A DNA stretch of 39,247 nt from a virus. The DNA is taken from positions 1 through 39,247 of the IMG/VR virus record IMGVR_UViG_3300033144_002179; one strand, given 5' to 3'. The position numbers were made by a program, and so were the translations under genes. Of the stretch, positions 8,568-17,258 are shown one piece after another. The notes beneath the pieces are model-generated. The model searched no databases, was not told the DNA's origin, and saw only the letters and a program-made list of their open reading frames with translations. The first letter of the stretch is position 1. The number at the start of each line of letters is the position of its first letter.

Positions 8568-9878
8568 TTAGTTTCTTTTAAAAATATTATTAGGTCTTGC
8601 AATTTTTTTCTTAGACGTTCTTGATCCTTCTTTTTCTCTTTGATCAACCCCTAATGATGCTCCACCACTATTTGCTTGCTCAGTCTTTAACTTTCTTACA
8701 GTTTTTTCTACTGCTGTCTGAGCACCTTTTTCCATGATTTTACCTTTATATCCAGAAGGATCTGCTAATAACCACAGAGCTTCTGCAATAAGAGGATAAT
8801 TTGGTTCAACAAACTGATACTTCTCAAGTAAGTGACCTAACAAGTTAGTATTCTTACCACTTACAGAAGGATAGTTAGGTTGAACTAAACCATTGTATAA
8901 CATGGACTGGATTTTTCTATCCACTTTAATTTCATTTACCGTCCCCTCTTTCAATGTATTATATACATTTTCCATATATTTTTGAGAAGCTTGTTCTTGT
9001 TGCTTTCTCTTAAGTTCTTGTTGTTGGATCTTTTGAGCAACAACTTTCTCTTGCATTTTATCTAACTTAGGTTTAAACTTAGATGCTTGTTGTTCAAGCT
9101 TACCTAAGTCTTTCCAAATTTCAATTTCTTCAGCAATTTCTTCTGCTGTTCCATATCCAGTAGCACCTAGATATTCAGAAATAATTCTTTCTTGATCTCT
9201 TTCTTTCTTAATATCAAGAGATTTTGTTTCTTCTGTACCTGCAAGAGTTTGAAATAAACCTTTTAAATCAGTACCCCCTTCTGCAACATATCTTGCTGCA
9301 ACTTGCAATTCTTGAGGTAAACTCTCAAAAAATTGTTTTGGAGTTTCTCTTCTAACTTGATTAGCTTTCTCTTCAAGATTAGCCTCAATAAGTTCTTCCC
9401 AATCTTTAGTTGAATAATCTTCTAAAGCTTTATCATCATCAAAAGGAACAATCTTATCATCTTTTATAAGTTTGCTAAATACATCACTTATTCCAGAAAT
9501 CTTTTTTCTTCCTCTTGTTTCTTTTTTAACCTCTGCCTCTTCTTTACTTTCTTCAGCTTCTTCAACTAAAGAATCTAATAAATCACTTCCTGATTCTAGC
9601 GCCTCTTCCTTTTTTTCTTTAGTTTCAGCAACAGCTTCTTCAGTGGCTTCTGGTTTTTCTTCTGATACTTCATCATTTAAGTTGGTAGCATCATCAGTAG
9701 AATCTGCAAATGACATATCTACTGAATTGGAACCTTTAGAGAAAATGTTATTTTTAGGTTTAGAAGTATCTTGTGTTGGTACAGTTACACCCTCAGCTGT
9801 AGCTGCCCCATCAAAGATGGCATCTAAATCTACATCAACAGTTTCTACATTACTTTCCATTGTGTTTTTATCACTCAT
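8568..9878 (-). CDS. Scaffold-like capsid assembly protein
   Basis: A 436-residue protein. The first ~130 residues are very acidic and disordered-looking, followed by a basic patch (TRGRKK). A helical domain with a long Gln/Lys/Glu-rich coiled coil lies at about 245-300, and the C-terminus is basic. An acidic start, central coiled coil and basic end next to the capsid gene are typical of scaffolding proteins, whose basic tail binds the shell. The sequence NNIF occurs near both ends (about 42-46 and 429-433). No protease motif was seen. A TTTGTATATTG promoter-like site lies about 40 bases upstream. Confidence 0.7.
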   Translation of the reverse strand: MSDKNTMESNVETVDVDLDAIFDGAATAEGVTVPTQDTSKPKNNIFSKGSNSVDMSFADSTDDATNLNDEVSEEKPEATEEAVAETKEKKEEALESGSDLLDSLVEEAEESKEEAEVKKETRGRKKISGISDVFSKLIKDDKIVPFDDDKALEDYSTKDWEELIEANLEEKANQVRRETPKQFFESLPQELQVAARYVAEGGTDLKGLFQTLAGTEETKSLDIKKERDQERIISEYLGATGYGTAEEIAEEIEIWKDLGKLEQQASKFKPKLDKMQEKVVAQKIQQQELKRKQQEQASQKYMENVYNTLKEGTVNEIKVDRKIQSMLYNGLVQPNYPSVSGKNTNLLGHLLEKYQFVEPNYPLIAEALWLLADPSGYKGKIMEKGAQTAVEKTVRKLKTEQANSGGASLGVDQREKEGSRTSKKKIARPNNIFKRN

Positions 9879-9918
9879 TTTTATGTTGGTTTAATAGTTA
9901 ATTACTTATCTACAAGTA

Positions 9919-9929
9919 CAATATACAAA
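9919..9929 (-). promoter_or_regulatory. Promoter-like TTTGTATATTG site before the scaffold gene
   Basis: The minus strand reads TTTGTATATTG about 40 bases before the ATG at 9878, within the 127-base gap after the portal gene. It differs from the recurring motif at one base. No TTG lies at the -33 spacing. Confidence 0.45.
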
Positions 9930-10005
9930 TATATATTCAAATAAACTTTAAAAATTTTTAGAAATAATATGATTTTACGCAGTATATAGCTATCATTAAT
10001 TTTTC

Positions 10006-12777
10006 TTATTTATTTTTATCTTTTTTATCTTTATCTTTTTTAGATTGAACATCATACTTATTCTTATTTTCTCTTGCAATTTGCAAGTTTCTATCTGCAA
10101 TTTCACGCTGTGTTGCAAGTTTCTCACGTTCAATATTCATTTTTTCATTTTGTTGAGAATTTTTTACAGCTGATTGTTCTCTTTTAAAATTCATTTGCTC
10201 TCTATATTGAGATGTTTTTTGAATTTCTTCTAACCTATCTTTATAATCTGACTGAAGATTTTGATCAATATCAAATCCAGATCCATATCCTGCAGATTTA
10301 ATCTCTGCAATAGTAATATCATTTTGTCTATCTTTATCATTCTCAGATTGTTCAAACTGAAGTTTCATTTGTTCTTCTTGTTGTTTAGCTTCAATTTGTT
10401 GCTGTTGCATTTGCTGCTGTTGAGCCATTTCTTGTTCTCTTAACGCTTGCTGTTTTGTTTCAGCATCTTTAAGAATATCAGAAACTTCAGCAATACTATC
10501 AGCTTTAATAATATTACCAAGATCATAAATAGATGCACCTGTTGTATTATTAGTAAGTGCTAATTGTTTTAGCTGCTCTAAAGTAGCTCTATGATTTGTT
10601 TTAGTAGTACAGAATATATTGAAGTCTCTAAGCAAAAGATCAGTACCATTTATTTGAAAGTTTACTTTTTCAGCTTCTGAAGAAATATAAGACAATCTAA
10701 TACTTGGATTACTACTATAATAATATTGAGCTAAGTCAGTTCTCATCTGATGAACTCTAGGCATTAGGTTATCAGAGTGTTGAGTAAAATAAGTTTCTGT
10801 TTGTGCATATGACTGATTAAGTGCCTGCACAACTCCAGTTGCAGTTTCCTGACCAATTGGTGCCCCTAATCTTTGTGGATTGATTCCTATAGCATCAAAA
10901 CATTGTTGTTTAAAGTAATTAGCTAATTGTATTCTTGACATCAATCTACCAGTCTGCTCCATATTTAAAGTCTGGTAGTGATTAAAGTTTGTTGCATTTT
11001 CAGTATTTGTGATAGAAGTATCAAGAGGTAACATCTGAAAATCTTTCATGGCAACATATGCTTTAGCATAATTATGTTTACCCCAGTCTTCACCCATTGA
11101 GTGTCTTGGTAAAGAGTTTTGATCAAACATAATTACCGTACCAAGCTCATCTACAAGAATATCAGCAATTTGATTATTTACCATATTGTATCCAACTTGG
11201 TATGCTTTCATTAAATCTACCAATGAAGTAGATCTTGTGTTTCTATCTGAAAATACTCTACCTTCTACAGGCAGCTTGCAACCATATAAAGTTTCATTAC
11301 CTTTAAATTGGAATGGAATTCTACCAGGTGTAGTTCTATCTATACCAAGATATATAGGATTAATATTATCTGCAGTCATATTAGATCTCCAGAATGCAGG
11401 CATATTAGGACCTATCTTAATACCTCCCCACACTTCATTAATCCAAAACCAATCTATATGTTCTCCTTGTAGTAAATTTTCTTTTCTTTTATTCTTAAAA
11501 ATTGATGTATCATATACACCTTTTTCAGTTACCTTAAAAGTCTCATCTACAATTTCCTGAGTTATTTCACCATCATATTCAATCTTGGTAAGGTGACCAA
11601 CTTTTCTTTGAGTTTTCCAGTAACAAGTAGTTACTCTCATAAGCTCACCTTCTCCCCATACCTCAACATCCTCACCTTCATTTAGGATTGCACTAATAAC
11701 ATCACCACCTTTTGCTGGATCATTAGACCAATTACTTACAAATTGTCTATATGCTAAACCAGGCATGTTAGTATTCCACTTATGTGATCTTGATGGATCA
11801 TAATATGCACCATCATTTTGATAACCATTTACCTGATACATTGCTGATCTAGCTGGATATATTCTTTGCAAAGACTCTAATTGATTCTTGTCCATTAAAT
11901 AACCATACTTGTCAATTACATCTGACACAGTCATTAAATCAATCTTACCAACAAAGTTAGAATCAGATATATACCTAGTATCTGGGGATTTCTGATAAAA
12001 TGTTAAAACAGGATTCCATAGCTCAACATCATAATCATCCTCAAGCATACGGAAATGCCAAAACTCTCTATCAGTAATAAGCATATCTCTAAATGCTCTT
12101 TCTTCAAGTTCTTGCATTTTAAATCTTTCCTCATCAACATTTGTTTGATGAGAAGCCCATTCTTCAATAAGTGATCTATAATCCTTTGAAAAGAAGTCTT
12201 CTATTTCTGGTAAAGATTTAATGTTTTGAGGAGACATCATTTGCTGCGCTTCTTCTGATGCAGGATCTAACCCCATTTCAATCATTCTTGCTAAAAGCTT
12301 TGCTTCTGCATCTGCTAAAAGATTTTCTTCTACTTTAACTCTTTTGGCTTCAAGCATCTCATTATAAGAAGTATCATCTACAGCTCTAAACTGCACCTTA
12401 GAATATCTTTTAGAAAATTCACCAGAAAGTACATTTATAACATTTGGGATAATAGGATAAAATTTTAATTCAAGTGCAGAATTATCTTCTTTTGTAAGAA
12501 CATCCATCATGTCCTTGTAATCATTGTCTTCTTCAACAATGTAATCTGTCTTATCTATAATACCTTTAGCAAGCTTATAATTTTTAAGTAACCTTCTAGC
12601 GTTAAGTCTTAAAAACTCCAACCCTTGAAGTTCAAGCCAATCCATATTCCAAGCTTTCCAGTCATTATCTTTTTTCTTAGCTGGTAAAAATTGAATTGGT
12701 TGAGTAAGGCTAGAACTGGTAGGATACCCCTCTCCCTTTGCCCCACTCTTTATTTGCATTGCATTTAATACTCTCAT
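10006..12777 (-). CDS. Portal protein with long charged C-terminal tail
   Basis: A 923-residue protein forming the probable portal ring at the packaging vertex. It lies between TerL and scaffold/capsid, has portal-like length and mixed helical content, and includes a region near 620-680 (LANYFKQQCFDAIGINPQRLGAP type) typical of portal stem and wing segments. From about residue 770 to the end it is dominated by Gln, Lys, Glu and Asn helices, ending in a Lys/Asp repeat. Such an extension would project from the crown into the capsid and could contact DNA or internal proteins. Assignment rests on synteny, size and this motif region. Confidence 0.8.
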   Translation of the reverse strand: MRVLNAMQIKSGAKGEGYPTSSSLTQPIQFLPAKKKDNDWKAWNMDWLELQGLEFLRLNARRLLKNYKLAKGIIDKTDYIVEEDNDYKDMMDVLTKEDNSALELKFYPIIPNVINVLSGEFSKRYSKVQFRAVDDTSYNEMLEAKRVKVEENLLADAEAKLLARMIEMGLDPASEEAQQMMSPQNIKSLPEIEDFFSKDYRSLIEEWASHQTNVDEERFKMQELEERAFRDMLITDREFWHFRMLEDDYDVELWNPVLTFYQKSPDTRYISDSNFVGKIDLMTVSDVIDKYGYLMDKNQLESLQRIYPARSAMYQVNGYQNDGAYYDPSRSHKWNTNMPGLAYRQFVSNWSNDPAKGGDVISAILNEGEDVEVWGEGELMRVTTCYWKTQRKVGHLTKIEYDGEITQEIVDETFKVTEKGVYDTSIFKNKRKENLLQGEHIDWFWINEVWGGIKIGPNMPAFWRSNMTADNINPIYLGIDRTTPGRIPFQFKGNETLYGCKLPVEGRVFSDRNTRSTSLVDLMKAYQVGYNMVNNQIADILVDELGTVIMFDQNSLPRHSMGEDWGKHNYAKAYVAMKDFQMLPLDTSITNTENATNFNHYQTLNMEQTGRLMSRIQLANYFKQQCFDAIGINPQRLGAPIGQETATGVVQALNQSYAQTETYFTQHSDNLMPRVHQMRTDLAQYYYSSNPSIRLSYISSEAEKVNFQINGTDLLLRDFNIFCTTKTNHRATLEQLKQLALTNNTTGASIYDLGNIIKADSIAEVSDILKDAETKQQALREQEMAQQQQMQQQQIEAKQQEEQMKLQFEQSENDKDRQNDITIAEIKSAGYGSGFDIDQNLQSDYKDRLEEIQKTSQYREQMNFKREQSAVKNSQQNEKMNIEREKLATQREIADRNLQIARENKNKYDVQSKKDKDKKDKNK

Positions 12778-12778
12778 G

Positions 12779-12883
12779 TTAGTCTATTATACTATAACTA
12801 ATTTGTAAATTTTCTGTACAGGTAGCAACAAAATTATATTCTTCATATGATAAATCTCTTGTTGATGTTTGGTAATATCCCAT
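12779..12883 (-). CDS. 34-residue ORF packed between TerL and portal
   Basis: An ATG at 12883 opens a 34-residue frame starting MGYYQTSTRDLSYEEYNF and closing with TAA at 12779. It begins two bases after the TerL stop and ends one base before the portal ATG, exactly filling the gap. That fit, plus a plausible composition, is the evidence. It has no recognised family and might be a small packaging accessory or a translational coupling device. Confidence 0.5.
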   Translation of the reverse strand: MGYYQTSTRDLSYEEYNFVATCTENLQISYSIID

Positions 12884-12885
12884 AG

Positions 12886-15072
12886 CTATCTAAAGTTTTT
12901 AAATCCTGATCTTTTTGTTTTTTTACCTATACCACTTTTAGCCCTGCCTATGTTACTAAACGGACTATACTTTAATTTAAACAAATTTTGTGACTTATCC
13001 AAAGCTTTTACACTATCTGATTCTCTTCTTTTGCTATATCCCCTATTTGACTGTTGAACTTTAGCAAAAGCTATTAATGCTGAAAATGCAACAAGTCTAT
13101 CCACGTTAAGACCCGGATGATATGCAAGCATTTCTTTTATTAGCATTGGATCTGGTATTCTTTCTACACCTAATGTTTGAGACATTACTTCTCCATTATC
13201 ATCTAATTCTTCATCTATATGCTCTCTTAAAAACTCAATAGCATATGAAATAAGATGACTCTTAAATAAAGTACCTGTATTTTTCCAACCGTATTCTTGG
13301 TATACTGTTCTATTAGATCCAAGATCTTTAAGAAACAATATCTGTTGCTTAGGAACTAAATACTTTTGTTTTTTTCTAGCAATCATATGCTGAATAAATA
13401 ATGAAATATTGTTCTCTACTACAGTCCATGCATTATACCATTCTATAATTTTTTCTAACTGTTCATGAGTTTTATTAATATCATCATATCTACCGCACCA
13501 TGCAGCAACAATTTTATCCTTTTCTATAAAATGTTCTAAACCTTCTGATGTTTCTCTAGTAACTTCTACAGGATTTTTATAAATAAATATACTACACAAT
13601 GAATCTGATGTAGTTGTTTTACCTTCTGATACAGGGTCAACAGATGCATAATATGTACCAAACTCTGGATTCTTAGTTGGTCTTTCCCATACTACTAAAC
13701 ATCCTGTTTTATCTGATTGTTTTTTATTTACTGGAAATTGACTTATGGGTAACTTGCTAGATCTCTTTGCTATAATACCCGTTTCATCTCTATCAAGCTC
13801 AATGTGTTCATATGCATACTCTTTCTCTTCAATCCTTTTCATTTGTTTAGATAAAATACCTTGAGGAAATATAGATTCTTTTCTATATGCAAATCCTTCT
13901 GCAATATTTGTAGGTTTTTGAGATATTCTTAATTGGTATTGTTCTGCATTTAATTCTCTTTTCCACTTCTCTCTTTCTTGTATTATAGCCTGTAAAGCTT
14001 CTTCAATTTTAGAATTACCATAATTATCAATATATGGAGGCATGGACCATTGCTCAGGTATAAATAATCCTGACAAACCTATTGTACCATCTTTATCAAG
14101 AAGATTTGTTTCTACAGCATATATATCATTAACGGTTGGATTTAATATCATTTCCTTTAATGGATTACACTGATCCAAATCTCCCACAGATCCTGCAGCT
14201 ATAAACATACCTGTAGTTAACATTCCTGAAGACATTGCAGGACGCAAGTATTCATATGTCTCCATCATTTTAGGTGCAATACCTGCTTCTTCATGAAAGA
14301 AATATGTTGTAGGTCCACCTACTCCAGTAGTTGCATTCTTTTCAAAAGATGCACCTTGTATCTTAGATTTTAATCCTTTTTTAGTTTTTTTATTACCTAC
14401 CCTAACTTCAATTTGCTGTTGCCATAATAAAACTTTTTCTGGATTACTTGGTCTATACCAAGCAGTATGTTCATTTAAAAAGTCTTTATATTCATCAAGA
14501 AACTTCCATGATCCTTTATCATTAATATAATCTTTTAATGATGCTCCTATCTTACATGTACTACCTTCTTCAAACCAATAAGTATTAATTAACTTACCCA
14601 TATGGAAGTAAGAAGAAGCAATCTGTCTTTTCTTAAATATAGCTGAGTGTTTATTGTTTATCTCTGCTAATAGTTCATATAATGCCATATGGTATTGTGC
14701 ATCTCTAACCTTAGCAAATCCATACTTCTTTTCTTCTTTATCAAAAATAGGTAAGAAGTTTAACCACATGTAGTAATCTCTAGTTAAGTACCATACTTTA
14801 CCTTTATTTTTATATATGACCCCATTTCTACATTTATTCTTTTGATCATTCCAATACTCTATAAAGTCTTTTGATCTAAAAGGTTTATTACAATAAATTC
14901 CAGTATCATTAAAAAATCTGGCTTGTTCATTGAATAAAAAAGCAGTTTCATCAAAACCGTATAAACCAGGTTCTTTAAAAATTGTTTTTAAAAATTCAGC
15001 AAAGTCTTCATCTGTATTAAATGAAGACTCTGTCCAATTTCCATTTTCATATGTAGGTATTAACCTAGGCAT
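12886..15072 (-). CDS. terL: Large terminase subunit (DNA-packaging ATPase-nuclease)
   Basis: A 728-residue packaging motor protein. The N-terminal ATPase has a degenerate Walker A (KKRQIASS, about 147-154) and Walker B (TYFFHEE, about 256-262) with the catalytic Glu. The C-terminal RNase H-like nuclease carries the acidic triad: Asp in ASVDP (about 479), Glu in VVENN (about 553) and Asp in NVDRLVAF (about 658). I chose the ATG at 15072 over the in-frame TTG just before it. It overlaps the GroES-like gene by eight bases, suggesting coupled translation. No separate small terminase was recognised; one of the small genes upstream could serve. Confidence 0.9.
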   Translation of the reverse strand: MPRLIPTYENGNWTESSFNTDEDFAEFLKTIFKEPGLYGFDETAFLFNEQARFFNDTGIYCNKPFRSKDFIEYWNDQKNKCRNGVIYKNKGKVWYLTRDYYMWLNFLPIFDKEEKKYGFAKVRDAQYHMALYELLAEINNKHSAIFKKRQIASSYFHMGKLINTYWFEEGSTCKIGASLKDYINDKGSWKFLDEYKDFLNEHTAWYRPSNPEKVLLWQQQIEVRVGNKKTKKGLKSKIQGASFEKNATTGVGGPTTYFFHEEAGIAPKMMETYEYLRPAMSSGMLTTGMFIAAGSVGDLDQCNPLKEMILNPTVNDIYAVETNLLDKDGTIGLSGLFIPEQWSMPPYIDNYGNSKIEEALQAIIQEREKWKRELNAEQYQLRISQKPTNIAEGFAYRKESIFPQGILSKQMKRIEEKEYAYEHIELDRDETGIIAKRSSKLPISQFPVNKKQSDKTGCLVVWERPTKNPEFGTYYASVDPVSEGKTTTSDSLCSIFIYKNPVEVTRETSEGLEHFIEKDKIVAAWCGRYDDINKTHEQLEKIIEWYNAWTVVENNISLFIQHMIARKKQKYLVPKQQILFLKDLGSNRTVYQEYGWKNTGTLFKSHLISYAIEFLREHIDEELDDNGEVMSQTLGVERIPDPMLIKEMLAYHPGLNVDRLVAFSALIAFAKVQQSNRGYSKRRESDSVKALDKSQNLFKLKYSPFSNIGRAKSGIGKKTKRSGFKNFR

Positions 15073-15340
15073 CAACTAATATAGCAAATATATCACCTTC
15101 ATTAATTAAATAATGCTCTACTCCATCATGTCTCATAGAAACTGCTGAAGCATTTTCACTATATTGGACAAGATCTCCAATTTTAATTTGAGCAACAGCT
15201 TCACCTACTCCTACAACATGACCTTTAGGTTCTACATTCTGCTGAGGATCTGGAATAATAATATTTGTTCCAGGATAAAATTGTTCTGCTTCTAATTGTT
15301 TAATTAGAATTTTTCTTCCTACTGGTATTACTTTTTGCAT
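15065..15340 (-). CDS. GroES-like co-chaperonin
   Basis: A 91-residue protein that follows the GroES pattern end to end. It has a first strand P.GRKILIK, a loop where the GroEL-binding mobile loop sits (about 17-33, containing GTNIII in place of GGIVL), then GHVVGVGEA, IKIGDLVQY, and the closing strand EGDIFAILVDA. T4 gp31 shows that phage GroES analogues can replace the host co-chaperonin for folding a large capsid protein. Here the gene overlaps terL and is close to portal and capsid, which supports a similar job. Length equals bacterial GroES. Confidence 0.88.
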   Translation of the reverse strand: MQKVIPVGRKILIKQLEAEQFYPGTNIIIPDPQQNVEPKGHVVGVGEAVAQIKIGDLVQYSENASAVSMRHDGVEHYLINEGDIFAILVDA

Positions 15341-15356
15341 AATAATTTATTTAATA

Positions 15357-15593
15357 TTAAAATTTATCTAATTCATCATCTTTAGCTTTAAAATAAATTT
15401 CAAGCGTTTCAATTTTATCATTAGCATCTACTAATAATTGTAATGCATTTTCAGCATCTTCAAAGAAATCATTTGCTGTATGATCTCCAATACCAACTGC
15501 TTGATTTTCTAATAAATCTAAAGCCATCAAAGCTTTCTCTTTATCTGCCACAGCCTTTGCATATAAAGCATTAATTACACGTGATTTACCCAT
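15357..15593 (-). CDS. Small helical hypothetical protein
   Basis: A 78-residue, Ala/Asp/Glu-rich, almost wholly helical protein, with a likely coiled coil from about 40 to the end. It sits 16 bases before the GroES-like gene in the same direction. Small helical acidic proteins just upstream of terL are sometimes small terminases, but this one has no recognisable DNA-binding helix-turn-helix. Function unknown. Confidence 0.6.
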   Translation of the reverse strand: MGKSRVINALYAKAVADKEKALMALDLLENQAVGIGDHTANDFFEDAENALQLLVDANDKIETLEIYFKAKDDELDKF

Positions 15594-15599
15594 TTGTAT

Positions 15600-15830
15600 T
15601 TATTTAATTTTTAATTTATTAAGAGTGTGTTTTTCAAGCTCAAAATTTAAGTGATCAATTGCTTTTTGAATATCATCAATAGGCATGTCATGTTTTCTAT
15701 TTGCTCTAAGTAAATAGGTAACTGCAGTTCCTATATTATAAGATAACTCAAAGTCTTCTACTACTTTTCTTGCTTTGTATCCATGATATACACCTGTATA
15801 GTAATCTGGATCATTATGATTATTTGACAT
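15600..15830 (-). CDS. Small hypothetical protein
   Basis: A 76-residue protein with a Tyr/His-rich start (about 8-20) followed by two predicted helices, including YLLRANRKHDMPIDDIQKAIDHL near 38-60. It lies six bases before the next gene and so is part of the packaging operon. The two-helix layout could bind DNA, so it is one candidate for a small terminase, but no motif proves this. Confidence 0.6.
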   Translation of the reverse strand: MSNNHNDPDYYTGVYHGYKARKVVEDFELSYNIGTAVTYLLRANRKHDMPIDDIQKAIDHLNFELEKHTLNKLKIK

Positions 15831-15856
15831 ATTTATATTGGTTTATTAATTTAATT

Positions 15857-16318
15857 TTATTTCCAAGAACCACTTCCACCAAATGCTCCAAGCCCTTCAC
15901 CTATACCTGCAGCTGTAGCATTACCACTTGTGCCCCAAGTTACTTGACAAACGCCACCATCTTCTGCGCCAAATGCAACACCAAATGTTGTAGCTTTTAA
16001 TAAAACATCTTGATTACCATAGTATATAACACCCTCACAAGTAAGGTCTCCCACACCAATACCTCCTGATCCACCTTCATACTCATAAGTATTACCTTTA
16101 CTATCAGTAAAAGTTACTGTTACATGCGCATAAAATAAGAACCCTTCTACATTAATTTCACATGGATAACTAGTTACACCATCCATATCTTCTGTAAAAA
16201 TTGGAACTGGTATCATATCCAATACTTTTTGATTCCCATCACTATCAGGAGTGTTAGGGTTAATACCATTAGCAGCAAACCATTTTTCTGCTCTTTTTCT
16301 TTTTTGACTTTTGTCCAT
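15857..16318 (-). CDS. Hypothetical protein with Gly-rich beta C-terminus
   Basis: A 153-residue protein. The first ~30 residues are a basic helix. The remainder looks like a beta-barrel-type domain (about 45-130), and the last ~20 residues are Gly/Ala/Ser-rich. It has no signal peptide. The beta part resembles small lipocalin- or adhesin-like folds, but I cannot assign it. It is co-directional with the packaging genes. Confidence 0.55.
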   Translation of the reverse strand: MDKSQKRKRAEKWFAANGINPNTPDSDGNQKVLDMIPVPIFTEDMDGVTSYPCEINVEGFLFYAHVTVTFTDSKGNTYEYEGGSGGIGVGDLTCEGVIYYGNQDVLLKATTFGVAFGAEDGGVCQVTWGTSGNATAAGIGEGLGAFGGSGSWK

Positions 16319-16344
16319 AATTTGTTAGTTTAATATATTAATAA

Positions 16345-16863
16345 TTACATCTGATCATATGCTAGTCCTTGACCACCACGCACAGATGTTTGTTGCTCAT
16401 CTTGTAAATCTTTATAAGCTCCTTTAAAAGATTGCCTAATTGCATCAAAATCTTTAGCTACAGCTCTGATTTGACTAATGTTTCCATCTCTACCATCAGT
16501 TATAGGTGTATTAGCCATATACGTTGCCATATTGTCTAAAGCTTTCTTAATTCCTAAATATGCCCTATGTGTTGGTGTTTCATACATAGCTTCACATTTA
16601 CGTAATGCAAATATAATAGCTTTATCTTCAAGAGATTCTTCTAACCCAACCTCTTCAATAATAATATCTTCTTTATCATTTTCAGGTAAATGAAAAAAAG
16701 GATTTAAATCTGGATTTGGGCAAGTCATATAAAATAAAAATTTATAAATCTGCATGTATGTATCTGGGTAGTCAGTCATTATAACTTTTAAAAACCCCAA
16801 CGCATAACAATGTTCTGTTGGTATTAACTCACCATTTTGTATATCAAATAATTTGACTATCAT
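16345..16863 (-). CDS. Hypothetical packaging-module protein
   Basis: A 172-residue protein. The N-terminal half is helical and hydrophobic in places (YKFLFYMTCPNPDLNPFF). The C-terminal part contains DGRDGNISQIR and KDFDAIRQSFKGAYKDLQ, followed by SVRGGQ. Its start codon follows the previous gene's stop by one base, implying coupled translation. I believe similar proteins occur upstream of terL in related Bacteroidota phages, but I cannot name a family. A head or packaging role is inferred from context. Confidence 0.6.
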   Translation of the reverse strand: MIVKLFDIQNGELIPTEHCYALGFLKVIMTDYPDTYMQIYKFLFYMTCPNPDLNPFFHLPENDKEDIIIEEVGLEESLEDKAIIFALRKCEAMYETPTHRAYLGIKKALDNMATYMANTPITDGRDGNISQIRAVAKDFDAIRQSFKGAYKDLQDEQQTSVRGGQGLAYDQM

Positions 16864-16864
16864 A

Positions 16865-17257
16865 TTAAGGAGTGTTTAAAGCTAATAAATAAGTTTCAAG
16901 TTGACCAGAATTCATTCTAATATACTTTACACCCATACCTTCAATTAGTACTTCAAGTACAGATGATTCATAGTTTTTTGTTTGAGAATTATAAAATCTA
17001 TTAAAACTTTTTATACTGTATAAGTCTATTACTGATGAACCTGGTATATCTTCTATTATTACATCAACCGCACCAGAAGTACCGCTTGAAACTAAATCTA
17101 ATGGGGAATTAATAGCTGGTGTAATTACATTTCCTTGTGCATCAAATGTGGCCGGAACATAACTGTTAATATCATAACCTACTGCATTTGCTGATGTAGC
17201 GCTTCCAGATATAATTCTGCAAAATGTTACTGATATATATTGTACTGATTGTGACAT
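16865..17257 (-). CDS. Hypothetical beta-rich protein
   Basis: A 130-residue protein, Ser/Val/Ile-rich with mostly beta-strand character and no charged helices. It contains GTSGAVDVIIEDIPGSSVIDLY near 73-94 and ends one base before the next gene. This could be a small virion component. No family recognised. Confidence 0.55.
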   Translation of the reverse strand: MSQSVQYISVTFCRIISGSATSANAVGYDINSYVPATFDAQGNVITPAINSPLDLVSSGTSGAVDVIIEDIPGSSVIDLYSIKSFNRFYNSQTKNYESSVLEVLIEGMGVKYIRMNSGQLETYLLALNTP

Positions 17258-17258
17258 A

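Noticed and set aside
9472-9894. 140-codon plus-strand ORF, very rich in Ser
   Set aside because: It is the antisense of the acidic part of the scaffold gene; Glu and Asp codons read backwards give Ser, Leu and Phe.
11186-11560. 124-codon plus-strand ORF within the portal gene
   Set aside because: It is antisense to a strongly supported coding region and has no start context or features of its own.
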